Positions 41,378-51,200 of a stretch of DNA of 64,000 nucleotides are shown piece after piece. The stretch comes from Sphingomonas adhaesiva. GTDB taxonomy: Bacteria; Pseudomonadota; Alphaproteobacteria; Sphingomonadales; Sphingomonadaceae. Every line of letters starts with the position of its first letter. Within the stretch, counting starts at the first letter, position 1. The stretch covers positions 403,001-467,000 of the forward strand of contig NZ_JAQIJT010000002.1 in the NCBI RefSeq assembly GCF_036946125.1. The letters run 5' to 3'. The position numbers and the translations under genes were made by a program. Under the pieces are notes generated by a model. That model was given only the letters and a program-made list of their open reading frames with translations. It was not told where the DNA came from and did not search any database.

Positions 41378-41467
41378 CGTGCTCCTGCGCAGGCAGGAGC
41401 CCAGGGTCAGGCAGAATAACGCCTGTAGGGACCGGCAACCCTGGGCTCCTGCCTGCGCAGGAGCACG
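41378..41467. repeat. 90 bp composite palindrome, family 1, copy E
   Basis: Perfect arms CGTGCTCCTGCGCAGGCAGG.../...CCTGCGCAGGAGCACG with the spacer TCAGGCAGAATAACGCC...GGACCGGCAA. Flanks match those of copy C in the same orientation, but the spacer is reversed relative to C. Confidence 0.92.
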
Positions 41468-41492
41468 GTGGAGACTTTTGCTGAGGTCTCGC

Positions 41493-42785
41493 TCAAGGCC
41501 GGGGTAACGGCTCGCTCGGTCCCGTCCAACCCCGCACATACACCTCGCGCTGCGCGAAGGGGATCGCGATCCCCGCTTCCCTGAACGCGACCCACAGCCG
41601 GTTCAGCACGTCCGACTTCACGTTGCCGACCCCGCTCTCCGGATCGCTGATCCACGCCAGTATCTCATGCTCGACGCCGTCCGTGCCGAACGCGGTCAGC
41701 CACACGTTGGGCTTCGGGCTGTCGAGCACGCGCGGCGAGTCGATCGCGGCCTTGAGCATCAGCGCCTGCGCCACCTTCAGGTCGCAATCGTACGGCACGC
41801 GCACCGGAATGCGGACCCGCACGTTGCGATCGGAATAGGACCAGTTCTCGACCTCGCGGGTCATCAGGTCCTCGTTCGGGATCAGATGCTCCTTGCCGTC
41901 GCGGGTGACCACCGACACCGCGCGCACGCCGATCTTGTTGACCCAGCCGAAGCTGGTGCCGACCGCGATGACGTCGCCCGGTTTGATCGATCGATCCATC
42001 AGCAGGATGATGCCCGCGATCAAATTGCCGATCGTCTTCTGCATCCCGAAGCCGACCGCCAGTCCGAACGCGCCGGAGAAGACGGCGAAGGCGGTGAGGT
42101 CGATCCCCAGCAGGTCGATCCCGAAGAAGAAGGCGACCACCACCGCGGCGATGCCGGCGATCTTCTGCGCCAGGATCTTCTGCGTCGGGTCGAGCGCGCG
42201 CGCGCCCTCGATCGAATGACCCAATACGCGATTGGCGAGGCGGACCAGCGCGATCAGCACGACGACGGTCACCAGCGTGCTGACCAGCGCCAGCAACGAG
42301 AGCCGCCGCGATCCGACCGTGACGCCGATCGCGTCCAGCGTGCGCGTGATCGGCTCCAGTCCGCCGACCGCGCGGCTGACCAACGTGACGAAGACGATCG
42401 CCTCGACCGTCCACGACGCCCAGCGCGGGATGCCGACGCCGCGCATCACATGGTGGACGGTCATGGCGGCGGCGGCACCGAGCGCGATGCCGATCGGCAC
42501 CCCGGCCAGCGCGGACCAGGGATAGGCGACGAGCAGCAGCGCCAGCAGCAGCGCGGCGGTGCCGTGACGCAGGATCGCGCTCAGCCGCGGGCGCAGTACG
42601 CCCGCGGTGCGCCCGGCGTGCGCCTTCCACCAATCCGCCAGCCGCGGGCCGAGCGTCCGCGCGGCAGCCAGGCCGACCGCCAGCATCAGCAGGACGAGGC
42701 CCCCGGCCACCGCGGCCTCGATCGCATCGGCGCGATCGGGCACGGCGATGCCATACCGCGTCAGCCAGTCGGTCGCGACGGTCAT
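41493..42785 (-). CDS. mscS: Mechanosensitive ion channel, MscS family
   Basis: A 430-residue inner-membrane protein with about five or six N-terminal helices. The MscS pore helix is GLAVGFGMQKTIGNLIAGIILLMDRSIKPGD near residue 250, followed by the beta domain with VRAVSVVTRDGKEHLIPNEDLMTREVENWS and the alpha-beta cage. It opens on hypo-osmotic shock to release solutes. It is larger than E. coli MscS (286) because of extra N-terminal helices. Its ATG overlaps the stop of metC by 4 bases, so it is the last gene of a three-gene unit. The C-terminal end is close to a family 1 palindrome. Confidence 0.93.
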   Translation of the reverse strand: MTVATDWLTRYGIAVPDRADAIEAAVAGGLVLLMLAVGLAAARTLGPRLADWWKAHAGRTAGVLRPRLSAILRHGTAALLLALLLVAYPWSALAGVPIGIALGAAAAMTVHHVMRGVGIPRWASWTVEAIVFVTLVSRAVGGLEPITRTLDAIGVTVGSRRLSLLALVSTLVTVVVLIALVRLANRVLGHSIEGARALDPTQKILAQKIAGIAAVVVAFFFGIDLLGIDLTAFAVFSGAFGLAVGFGMQKTIGNLIAGIILLMDRSIKPGDVIAVGTSFGWVNKIGVRAVSVVTRDGKEHLIPNEDLMTREVENWSYSDRNVRVRIPVRVPYDCDLKVAQALMLKAAIDSPRVLDSPKPNVWLTAFGTDGVEHEILAWISDPESGVGNVKSDVLNRLWVAFREAGIAIPFAQREVYVRGWTGPSEPLPRP

Positions 42786-43972
42786 CCGCGTGCGCGGCGG
42801 AAGGCGTCGAGCCCGCGCGCCAGATCCGCGATCAGGTCGTCGGGATCCTCCAGTCCGATCTGCAATCGCACCAGCGGGCCGGCGAACTTGGGCGTGGTGG
42901 CGCTGCGATAGCGGTGCGGATCGACCGGCAGCGCCAGGCTTTCGAACCCGCCCCAGCTGTAGCCGATGCCGAAACGGTCGAGCGAATCGATCAACGCGGC
43001 GCGCGCGCGCTCGTCGCCGCCCGCCAGCGCGAACGAAAACAGCCCGGACGATCCCGCGAAGTCGCGCCGCCATATGTCATGGCCGGGGCACGACGGCAGC
43101 GCGGGATGGCGTACCTCGGCGACGTCGGGCTGCTCGCCCAGCCAGCGCGCGATGTTCAGCGCGCTCGCTTCGTGCTGCTTCAGCCGCACCGCCATGGTAC
43201 GCAGGCCCCGGCTGCCCAGCCACGCATCGTCGGGGCTGACGACCTGACCAAGTTGGAAACTGGTATCGCGCAGCGCCGCGAATCGACCCGGCGCGGCCGT
43301 GACCGAGCCGAGCATGACGTCGGAATGGCCGACGACATATTTGGTGCAGGCAAGCATCGTGTAATCGACGCCGTGCGCGATCGCCGGAAACAGCAGCGGC
43401 GTGGCCCAGGTGTTGTCCAGGATCGTGGCGATGCCGCGCTCGCGCGCGATGGCGGTGATGGCGGGGACGTCCTGTACCTCGAAGGTCAGGCTGCCGGGGC
43501 TTTCCATGAAGATCGCGCGCGTGGCGGGGCCGATCACCTCGGCGATACCGGCGCCGATCAGCGGATCGTAATAGCGCGTCGTGACGCCGAAGCGCCCGAG
43601 CAGCCCGTCCGCCATCGACCGCGTGGGATCATAGGCGCTGTCGACCAGCAGCAACTCGTCGCCGGGCGACAACACGGTCAGCAGCACCGCCGCGATCGCC
43701 GCGACCCCGCTGGGATAGAGGAAGGTGTTTTCCGCGCCCGGCTCCAGCTCGGTCAGGGCGTCGGCCAGACTCCACTGCGTCGGGGTACCGCGGCGACCGT
43801 AGAAGAGGCGGTGGTGCGTGTCGCGTCCCCCCGCCGCGCGCAGGTGCGCGACATCGTCGTACAGGATCGTCGAGGCGCGCCACACGGGCGTGTTGACGAT
43901 CCCCTGCGTCCATTCGCGGCGTCGACCCGCGCCGACCACCTGCGTCGCGGGCTTGTCGGAGCGTTCGCTCAT
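42782..43972 (-). CDS. metC: Cystathionine beta-lyase (PLP enzyme)
   Basis: A 396-residue trans-sulphuration enzyme that splits cystathionine to homocysteine, pyruvate and ammonia. The PLP lysine is in LACTKYVVGHSDVMLG; other hallmarks are FYGRRGTPTQ near the start, FLYPSGVAAIAAVLL, and FMESPGSLTFEVQDVPAI. The Cys/Met-metabolism family also includes gamma-synthases; the ESPGS and GTPT pattern fits beta-lyase. The ATG at 43972 overlaps the end of the sulphurtransferase gene (ATGA). The neighbours suggest it works with 3-mercaptopyruvate sulphurtransferase in cysteine sulphur handling. Confidence 0.92.
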   Translation of the reverse strand: MSERSDKPATQVVGAGRRREWTQGIVNTPVWRASTILYDDVAHLRAAGGRDTHHRLFYGRRGTPTQWSLADALTELEPGAENTFLYPSGVAAIAAVLLTVLSPGDELLLVDSAYDPTRSMADGLLGRFGVTTRYYDPLIGAGIAEVIGPATRAIFMESPGSLTFEVQDVPAITAIARERGIATILDNTWATPLLFPAIAHGVDYTMLACTKYVVGHSDVMLGSVTAAPGRFAALRDTSFQLGQVVSPDDAWLGSRGLRTMAVRLKQHEASALNIARWLGEQPDVAEVRHPALPSCPGHDIWRRDFAGSSGLFSFALAGGDERARAALIDSLDRFGIGYSWGGFESLALPVDPHRYRSATTPKFAGPLVRLQIGLEDPDDLIADLARGLDAFRRARG

Positions 43973-44820
43973 GCCGCCGCTCCCGTCGCCTTGGGGGTGG
44001 TGGGGTCCGTGCCCCATTCGGTCCAGCTGCCGTCGTAGACCGATGCGTCGCGGCCCAGCAGGTGCGCGCCGAACGCGAGCACGCTCGCGGTGATGCCGGA
44101 GCCGCACGTCATCGTCATCGGGCGGTCGAGGTCGACGCCCGCCGTGCGGAAGGCCTCCGCCAGCGCGTCGCCGCGCTTCCATGTCCCGTGGGGTTCGAAC
44201 AGGCGACCATAGGGCAGGTTGCGGGCCCCGGGCATGTGGCCGGGGGCGACGCCTGCGCGCGGGTCCGCCTCCTCGCCGGTGAAGCGCGCGGCGGAGCGGG
44301 CGTCGACCAGTTGTTCGGCACCCCCATCCAGCGCCGATCGGACCTGCGCCATGTCACGCAGCCCGACGCCGACCTCGCGCGGGGTGGCGTGACGGGGACG
44401 GGGGGTGACGGCACCGCGGTCGAGCGGCAGGCCAGCTGCCTTCCACGCGGCCAGCCCGCCGTCCAGGATCGCGACATCGGTGAAGCCGAACGCACGCAGC
44501 ATCACCCAGGCGCGCGCCGCGGTGCGGTGCGCTGCATCGTCGTAGAGGACGATCCGCGTCCCGTCGCCGAGCCCCAGCTTGCCCATGCGGCTGGCGAACT
44601 GCGCCGGCCCCGGCATGGTCGAGGGCAGCGGACTGGCGGTGTCGGAAAATGCCGCGAGGTCCATGAACACCGCGCCGGGGATGTGCCCGGCGGCGAACTC
44701 CGCCGCGGCATCGCGCACCGGCTCGCCGGCCAGCGAGACGTGGTAGCTGGCATCGGCGATGCGCAGGTCGGGGGCATCGGCATGGGCGGCGAGCCAGGCG
44801 GGGGTGACGAGCGGTTCCAT
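43969..44820 (-). CDS. sseA: 3-mercaptopyruvate sulphurtransferase
   Basis: A 283-residue protein with two rhodanese domains. The second carries the active-site loop CGSGITA near residue 237, the form typical of 3-mercaptopyruvate sulphurtransferase (rhodaneses have CRxGx[RT]). Other landmarks are RIADASYHV, AVFMDLAAFSD in the first domain, LDGGLAAWKAAGLPL, and VYDGSWTEWG at the end. It moves sulphur from 3-mercaptopyruvate to acceptors and can yield sulphide. It is first of the sseA-metC-mscS unit and divergent from queF. Confidence 0.93.
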   Translation of the reverse strand: MEPLVTPAWLAAHADAPDLRIADASYHVSLAGEPVRDAAAEFAAGHIPGAVFMDLAAFSDTASPLPSTMPGPAQFASRMGKLGLGDGTRIVLYDDAAHRTAARAWVMLRAFGFTDVAILDGGLAAWKAAGLPLDRGAVTPRPRHATPREVGVGLRDMAQVRSALDGGAEQLVDARSAARFTGEEADPRAGVAPGHMPGARNLPYGRLFEPHGTWKRGDALAEAFRTAGVDLDRPMTMTCGSGITASVLAFGAHLLGRDASVYDGSWTEWGTDPTTPKATGAAA

Positions 44821-44893
44821 CCCGCCTCCATAGCCGCCCCGCCGGGCGGTGGAACAGGTCGCATTTCCGCGTCGCCGCGCCTATGTGGCGCGG

Positions 44894-45340
44894 ATGACCC
44901 CCAAGCATCTAGGCCAGTCGACGCCGCTTCCCGCCTCGCCCGAGCAGGCCGAGCTCGACTATGTCCCCAATCCGCGCCGCGACCAGCTGTACCTGGTGCG
45001 CTTCACCAGCCCGGAATTCACCTCGCTGTGTCCCGTCACCGGCCAGCCAGACTTCGCGCATCTGGTGATCGACTATGCGCCGGCGGAGACGATCGTCGAA
45101 TCGAAATCGCTGAAGCTGTTCCTGGGCGCGTTCCGCAACCATGCGGCGTTCCACGAGGATTGCACCGTCGGCATCGGCGAGCGGCTGTTCCGCGAGATGA
45201 CGCCGCGCTGGCTGCGTATCGGGGGCTATTGGTATCCGCGCGGCGGCATTCCGATCGATGTCTTCTGGCAGTCTGGCGCCGCGCCGGAGGGATTGTGGCT
45301 GCCGGATCAGGGCGTGGCGCCGTATCGCGGGCGGGGATGA
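44894..45340 (+). CDS. queF: NADPH-dependent 7-cyano-7-deazaguanine reductase QueF
   Basis: A 148-residue single-domain (type I) QueF that reduces preQ0 to preQ1 in queuosine synthesis. The catalytic cysteine lies in SLCPVTGQPDFAH, the QueF-specific ESKSLKLFLGAFRNH binds NADPH and substrate, and FHEDC carries the second key residues. The ATG at 44894 gives the normal N-terminus; an upstream ATG at 44849 would add 15 residues. It is alone on this strand and its 3' end forms a hairpin with the following bases (45326-45347). Confidence 0.95.
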   Translation: MTPKHLGQSTPLPASPEQAELDYVPNPRRDQLYLVRFTSPEFTSLCPVTGQPDFAHLVIDYAPAETIVESKSLKLFLGAFRNHAAFHEDCTVGIGERLFREMTPRWLRIGGYWYPRGGIPIDVFWQSGAAPEGLWLPDQGVAPYRGRG

Positions 45341-45377
45341 GCCCGCGATCGTCACCCCGGCGCGCGGCCGGGGTGAT
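45326..45377. terminator. Hairpin pair between converging queF and purB
   Basis: CGCGGGC/GCCCGCG spans the queF stop, and TCACCCCGGC/GCCGGGGTGA (45352-45376, REP core as at 17052) follows. No T-run is present. The position between convergent genes suggests shared transcription end. Confidence 0.5.
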
Positions 45378-45382
45378 GCATG

Positions 45383-46693
45383 TCAGGAAAACACCCGGTC
45401 GAAGATCGTGTCGACATGCTTGAAGTGATAGCCCAGATCGAATTTCTCGTCGATTTCCGATGGTGACAGCGCCGCGGTGACCTCGGGGTCGGCCTTCAGC
45501 AGTTCCTGCAGCGACAGCTGGCCGTCCGATTCCCACACCTTCATCGCGTTGCGCTGCACCAGCCGGTACGAATCCTCGCGGCTGACGCCGGCCTGGGTGA
45601 GTGCCAGCAGGACCCGCTGCGAGTGGACCAGCCCACCCATGCGGTCCAGGTTCTTCTGCATCCGCTCGGGATAGACGAGCAGCTTGTCGATCACGCCGGT
45701 GAGCCGCACCAGCGCGAAGTCGAGCGTGATCGTCGCGTCCGGCGCGATGTAGCGCTCGACCGAGGAGTGGCTGATGTCGCGCTCATGCCATAGCGCCACG
45801 TTCTCCAGCGCCGGCGTGACATAGCCGCGCACCATCCGCGCCAGCCCGGTCAGATTCTCGGTCAGCACCGGGTTGCGCTTGTGCGGCATCGCCGACGAAC
45901 CCTTCTGTCCGGGCGAGAAATACTCCTCCGCCTCCAGCACCTCGGTGCGTTGCAGGTGTCGTACCTCGGTCGCGACGCGCTCGATCGAGCCCGCGATCAC
46001 GCCCAGCGTGGCGAAGAACATCGCGTGACGGTCGCGCGGGATGACCTGTGTGGAAACCGGCTCGATCGCGAGGCCCAGCTTGGCGGCGACATGTTCCTCG
46101 ACCCGCGGATCGACGTTGGCGAACGTGCCGACGGCGCCGGAGATCGCGCAGGTGGCGATGTCCTCGCGCGCGGCGGCGAGGCGGGTGCGGTGCCGGCGGA
46201 ACTCGGCATGCGCCTGTGCCAGTTTCAGCCCGAACGTCACCGGCTCGGCGTGGATGCCGTGGCTGCGCCCGATCGTCGGCGTCAGTTTATGCTCCTTCGC
46301 ACGGCGCTTCAGCACCACGAGCAACTGATCGATGTCGGCCAGCAGCAGGTCGGCGGCGCGCGCCAGCTGGACCGACAGCGTGGTGTCGAGCACGTCGGAG
46401 GAGGTCATGCCCTGATGCATGAAGCGCGCCTCGTCGCCGACCTGCTCGGCCACCCACGTCAGGAAGGCGATCACGTCATGCTTGGTCACCGCCTCGATGG
46501 CATCGATCGCGTCGACGTCGATCGCGGGGTTGGTCGCCCACCAGCGCCACAGCGCCTCGGCCGCGCTCTTGGGCACCACGCCGAGCTCGGCGAGCGCGTC
46601 GGTCGCATGTGCCTCGATCTCGAACCAGATGCGGTAGCGCGCCTCGGGGGTCCAGATCGCGGTCATGTCGGGACGGGCGTAGCGGGGGATCAT
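45383..46693 (-). CDS. purB: Adenylosuccinate lyase
   Basis: A 436-residue enzyme of purine synthesis acting on SAICAR and adenylosuccinate. The fumarase/lyase signature is GSSAMPHKRNP near residue 265. The N-terminus MIPRYARPDMTAIW and KHDVIAFL are typical of the alphaproteobacterial PurB. The catalytic histidine region is in TIGRSHGIHAEP. The ATG at 46693 is correct; a longer frame is not PurB-like. It is monocistronic, ending next to a REP hairpin shared with queF. Confidence 0.96.
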   Translation of the reverse strand: MIPRYARPDMTAIWTPEARYRIWFEIEAHATDALAELGVVPKSAAEALWRWWATNPAIDVDAIDAIEAVTKHDVIAFLTWVAEQVGDEARFMHQGMTSSDVLDTTLSVQLARAADLLLADIDQLLVVLKRRAKEHKLTPTIGRSHGIHAEPVTFGLKLAQAHAEFRRHRTRLAAAREDIATCAISGAVGTFANVDPRVEEHVAAKLGLAIEPVSTQVIPRDRHAMFFATLGVIAGSIERVATEVRHLQRTEVLEAEEYFSPGQKGSSAMPHKRNPVLTENLTGLARMVRGYVTPALENVALWHERDISHSSVERYIAPDATITLDFALVRLTGVIDKLLVYPERMQKNLDRMGGLVHSQRVLLALTQAGVSREDSYRLVQRNAMKVWESDGQLSLQELLKADPEVTAALSPSEIDEKFDLGYHFKHVDTIFDRVFS

Positions 46694-46882
46694 GCGGGAG
46701 TGTTCCTGGGCGATTGCGCGGTCGGCCGCGCGGGTAGCAGCGCCGGCGCATCGGGGCAAATCGCCCGGAATTTGGGAACCGGGCGTAAGTCTGATACATT
46801 AGTTGCTCGAAGATCGCCGTTGCCACAAATCCGGCGGCGGCCCGCGATAGACGCAATGTCACGCGGACAATGGAGAGGATCA

Positions 46883-47413
46883 ATGCTGAAGTACATCGCC
46901 GCAGTCGCGGTCATGACCGTCGCCGGCCCGCTTTACGCTCAGGGTAGCGCACAGGAAACGGATGCTTCCCACGCGCGTGCGGATGCTCCGCAGAAGGCCG
47001 CCACGCCGGACAAGGCGGTGCCGGCAACTACGACCCCGGGTACGCCCAGTGCCGTTCCGCCGGCGCAGACCTCCAAGTCGGCGGCGGCGACGACGGCCAC
47101 GCCACCCGCGGCGCCGGTAAAGACGATCGAGGGTGTTCCGCAGACGCCGGCGCGTCAGGTGGCGGCGATCGTCAGCCGCGAGTTCGCAGCCTATGATGCG
47201 AATCGGTCGGGCCGGCTGGAAAAGGAAGAGTTCGCCAGGTGGATGGCGGCGTTGAAAGCGCATGCTCCTGCCAGCGAGCCTGGCGAATCGGTCAGCAAGC
47301 CGTGGACCGAGGCCGCATTCAAGCAGGCGAATACCAGCGGCTCGGGTGCGGTGTCGCGCGAGGAACTGACCGCGTTCTTTATCGGGGCGAAGTCCACCAC
47401 CGCGGGCGGTTGA
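46883..47413 (+). CDS. Secreted EF-hand protein
   Basis: A 176-residue protein with a signal peptide (YIAAVAVMTVAGPLYAQ), a long Ala/Thr/Pro-rich low-complexity linker (about residues 20-85), and a pair of EF-hands. Loop 1, YDANRSGRLEKEEF, is canonical. Loop 2, ANTSGSGAVSREEL, has asparagine where the first aspartate is expected and is probably weak. It likely binds calcium in the periplasm; sphingomonads have many such EF-hand domain proteins of unknown role. GGAGAGG lies 6 bases before the ATG. It is divergent from purB and followed by radC on the other strand. Confidence 0.85.
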   Translation: MLKYIAAVAVMTVAGPLYAQGSAQETDASHARADAPQKAATPDKAVPATTTPGTPSAVPPAQTSKSAAATTATPPAAPVKTIEGVPQTPARQVAAIVSREFAAYDANRSGRLEKEEFARWMAALKAHAPASEPGESVSKPWTEAAFKQANTSGSGAVSREELTAFFIGAKSTTAGG

Positions 47414-47419
47414 CCGGCC

Positions 47420-48109
47420 CTAGATCAGGCCCTTCGCGCGCAGGCTGACCTGTCCGCCGACCCCGACGATGATATGGTCATGGACCGTTATGTTGAGTGG
47501 CGCGCCGGCGGCGATGATCGCGCGAGTGACGTCGATGTCGGCGCGGCTGGGCGACGGGTCGCCGGAGGGATGGTTGTGGACGAGGATGAGCGCGGCCGAT
47601 CCCAGATCCAGTGCGCGGCGGATCACCTCGCGGACATGGACCGGCGCCTCGTCGATCGTGCCGCGCGACATGGTTTCGTCACGCATCAGCATGTTGCGCG
47701 TGTTGAGGTGGAGGACGTGGAACTCCTCGACCGTGTCATGTGCCAGCGCGGCATGCAGATAGTCGGCCAGCGCCTGCCAGTTGGCAAGCACGGGGGCGGC
47801 GCGCGCGCGCGCGCGGATCATGCGCAGCGACGCCGCGTGCACGATCTTGACAGCCGCCGTGCTGATCTCTCCCATGCCCGACACGCGCGCGAGCGCTTGA
47901 GGATCGGCGGCGAGCAATCCGCCGATCCCGCCGAATTCGTGCAGCAGCCGCTTGGCGAGGTCCTTCGTATCCTGCCGCGGCAATGCGACCGCGAGCAGAT
48001 ACTCGATCAGCTCATGGTCGTGCAGGCCCTCCGCGTCCGCAAACAGACGTGCGCGCAGCCGGGCGCGATGGCCCCTGGCGTCGGTGACGGGCGTATCGGC
48101 GTCGAGCAT
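47420..48109 (-). CDS. radC: RadC family protein (JAB/MPN-like)
   Basis: A 229-residue protein with N-terminal helix-hairpin-helix-like region (RVSGMGEISTAAV) and a JAB1/MPN metal domain: the EFHVLHLN start, HVREVIRRAL, and the metal motif HNHPSGDPSPSRAD. RadC proteins are called DNA repair proteins, but a role in repair is not secured and the metal domain suggests a peptidase or nuclease. It converges on the EF-hand gene and is divergent from ydbH by 99 bases. The ATG at 48109 is the only plausible start. Confidence 0.93.
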   Translation of the reverse strand: MLDADTPVTDARGHRARLRARLFADAEGLHDHELIEYLLAVALPRQDTKDLAKRLLHEFGGIGGLLAADPQALARVSGMGEISTAAVKIVHAASLRMIRARARAAPVLANWQALADYLHAALAHDTVEEFHVLHLNTRNMLMRDETMSRGTIDEAPVHVREVIRRALDLGSAALILVHNHPSGDPSPSRADIDVTRAIIAAGAPLNITVHDHIIVGVGGQVSLRAKGLI

Positions 48110-48208
48110 CGTGGATGATGCTAAAGCGACGCCCGGCCACCTGCAATTGCGCCCGGCGCGTGGCAGAGGCTATGCCACGTCCGTAATGACCATTTCTGGA
48201 CGACGCGA

Positions 48209-51200
48209 GTGACGGCACCCGACGAGCGGCCACGGCGCGGCGTTCGGCGTCGGCGCGTGGCCGTGGCGGTATCGGTTCTGGCGCTCGCGGCGGCGGGGGG
48301 CGTGTGGCTGTCGCGCGTTCCCATCGCGACGCGGGTCATCGATCGCGAACTGGCACGTCGCGGGGTGCCGGCGCGGTATCATATCACCGACCTGGGGCTG
48401 GGGCGCCAACGGCTGACCGATGTCGTGATCGGCGATCCTGACGCACCCGATCTGGTGGCGGACTGGATCGAGACGGCGACCGAGATCGGACTCGCGGGGC
48501 CGCGCGTCGTCGCGATCCGGGCCGGCCATGTCCGTGCGCGCGCGAGATGGCGCGATGGCACGCTGTCGCTGGGGGCGATCGACCGGCTGATTCCGACCGC
48601 AACGGGCGGCGGGCCCTTCGAACTGCCGGCGATCGATGTGGACGTGGCCGATGCGCGGGTGCGGGTGGACGGCGACGGCGGCGTGGTGGGCCTGCGCCTG
48701 AGCGGTCGCGGGCGGCTGGACGACGGCTTTTCGGGCGATGTGGCCGCGGTAGCGGAGCGGTATGTCATGGGCGGCTGCACGATTCGTGCGGCGCGCGTGG
48801 CGCTCGACGTGATCGTCCGGCGCGGCGCGCCGACAATAGCGGGGCCGTTGGCGGCGCAGGAAGCGACCTGCGAGCAGGGAGTGCGGGTCGTCGCCCCGGC
48901 TGCGCGCGTGCGCGTCGCCCTGAACCCCGCGCTGAATGACTGGCGTGGCGAGGTGCGGGCACTTCAGGCGCAGTCGCTCGCCGCGGCGGGGGCGCGTTTG
49001 ACGGGGCTCGGTGGAGACGTGTCGTTCGCGGGAACGGCCTCCGGCACGTCGGGGACGGGACATCTGTCGAGCGGCGCGATCGTGATACCGCAGGCGCGCG
49101 CACGCGGCGGGCTGGCGAATGGCCGCTTCGGCATCGATCGCAACGGCCTCGCGCTCGACGGCATCGTGTCCGCGCAGGGTGTCGCGCTAAATCCGGCGGG
49201 GCGGCGGCGGATGGCGGGCTTCGCGACCGCGGGGGAGGGGACGCCGCTGGCGCCCTTGATCCGACGCGCCGTCGGCGCGGCGTCGCTGGCGGCGGGCGAC
49301 TTCTCGGTCGAGGCGCAGGTCCAGCGAAGCAGCGCGGGCATCGCGGTGCCGCGGGTGTCGGTCGGCGCGACGAATGGCGCACGGTTGGCGATGGCCGGCG
49401 CGCCGATCCGGTGGGGCGAGGTGACCTTCGGCGGGCAGTGGCAATTGGGCGGCGGTGGCCTGCCTGGCATCGACGCGGATCTGCGGCAGGATCGGTCGGG
49501 CGCCATCGGCGGCACCGCGCGAGTCGCACCCTATGCCGCCGATGGCGCACGGCTCGACCTCACGCCGATCCGCTTCGATTCGCGCGGGCTCGCGACGGGA
49601 GCGACGCTCAGCGGGCCGCTCGGCGACGGACGGGTCGAGCGGCTGACCGTGCCGGTCGCGGTACGCTGGCGCGGCGGACAGGTGTCGATCAATCCCGATT
49701 GCACGCCTGTTCGCTTGTATGCGCTGTCGGTGTCGGGCCTTCGGCTCGGGCCGGCGCAATTCCGGCTGTGTCCGCTCGGACAGGCATTGGTTATCGTGGC
49801 GAACGGTCGGGTGGGTGGCGGGGGGCGCCTCGACGCTACCGCCGTGGCAGGCGCGATCGGTGGGACCCCGCTCGGGGTCGCCAGCGCCGGCGGCACGGTG
49901 CGGCTGGCGACGCGCGACTTTGCGCTGGATGATGTGCGCGCCACGATCGGCGCGCCGGGCCGTGAGACGCGGATCGATGCGATGCAACTCGCGGGGCGGC
50001 TCACCCCGGCGGGGGTGGTCGGGACGTTCCGGGGTGCTGCGGGGCAGATCGCCAACGTTCCCCTCGTGATGAGCGAGGGGGCGGGCGACTGGGCGCTGGG
50101 CGCGCGCGGGCTGACGCTGTCGGGCGGACTGCGGGTCGCCGATGCCTGCGCGCCGCCGCGGTTTCAGTCGATGGCGGCGCGCGACGTGACGCTCGCGCTG
50201 CGGGATGGCGAGATCGCGGCGACCGGGCAGCTGCTGGAGCCGACCACCGTCACCCGCGTCGCCGATGTCGCGATCACCCACCGGCTGAGATCGGGCGCGG
50301 GCCATGCGCGGCTGGCGGTCCCCGGCATCACGTTCGGCGACAAGCTCCAGCCGGAACTGCTGACGCGGTTGACCTTCGGGGTGATCGCGGATGTGCGCGG
50401 CACCGTGAGCGGGCAGGGGGACATCCGCTGGGATTCGCAGGGCGTGACCAGCACCGGCACCTTCACCACCGCCAAAACCGATCTCGCCGCCGCGTTCGGT
50501 CCCGTCACGGGAATTGCCGGAACGATCCGGTTCACCGACCTGCTCGCGCTGGAAAGCGCCCCCGGGCAGGTCGCCACCATCGCCTCGATCAATCCGGGCG
50601 TGCCGGTGACCGACGGGCGCATCGTCTATCAGACGCTGCCGAACACGCGGGTGAAGGTGGAGAGCGGCATCTGGCCGTTCGCCGGCGGGACGCTGTCGCT
50701 GGACCCGACGCTGCTCGACTTCGGCGCCGCGGACGCGCGCCGTCTGACCTTCCACGTCACGGGAATGGACGCGGGCAAGTTCCTGCAACAGTTCGATTTC
50801 GAGAATCTCAACGCGACCGGCACGTTCGACGGCGTGCTGCCGATGATCTTCGACGCGAACGGCGGGCGAATCGAGGGCGGGCGGCTGTCCGCGCGGCCGG
50901 GCGGGGGCGGGATCGCCTATCTGGGCGAACTGACCGAGAAGGATCTGGGGGTCTGGGGCAATCTGGCGTTCCAGTCGCTGCGCTCGCTCACGTATCGCAA
51001 CCTGGACATCGAAATGGACGGGCCGCTGGCGGGCGAGATGGTGACGGGGGTCCGGTTCGCCGGGATCAGCCAGGGCAAGGGGGCCAGGAGCAACTTCCTG
51101 CTGCGGCGGCTGACGCGATTGCCGATCGTGTTCAACATCACGATCCGCGCGCCCTTCCGCGGGCTGATCGATTCGGCGGCGTCCTTCTACGATCCGCAGC

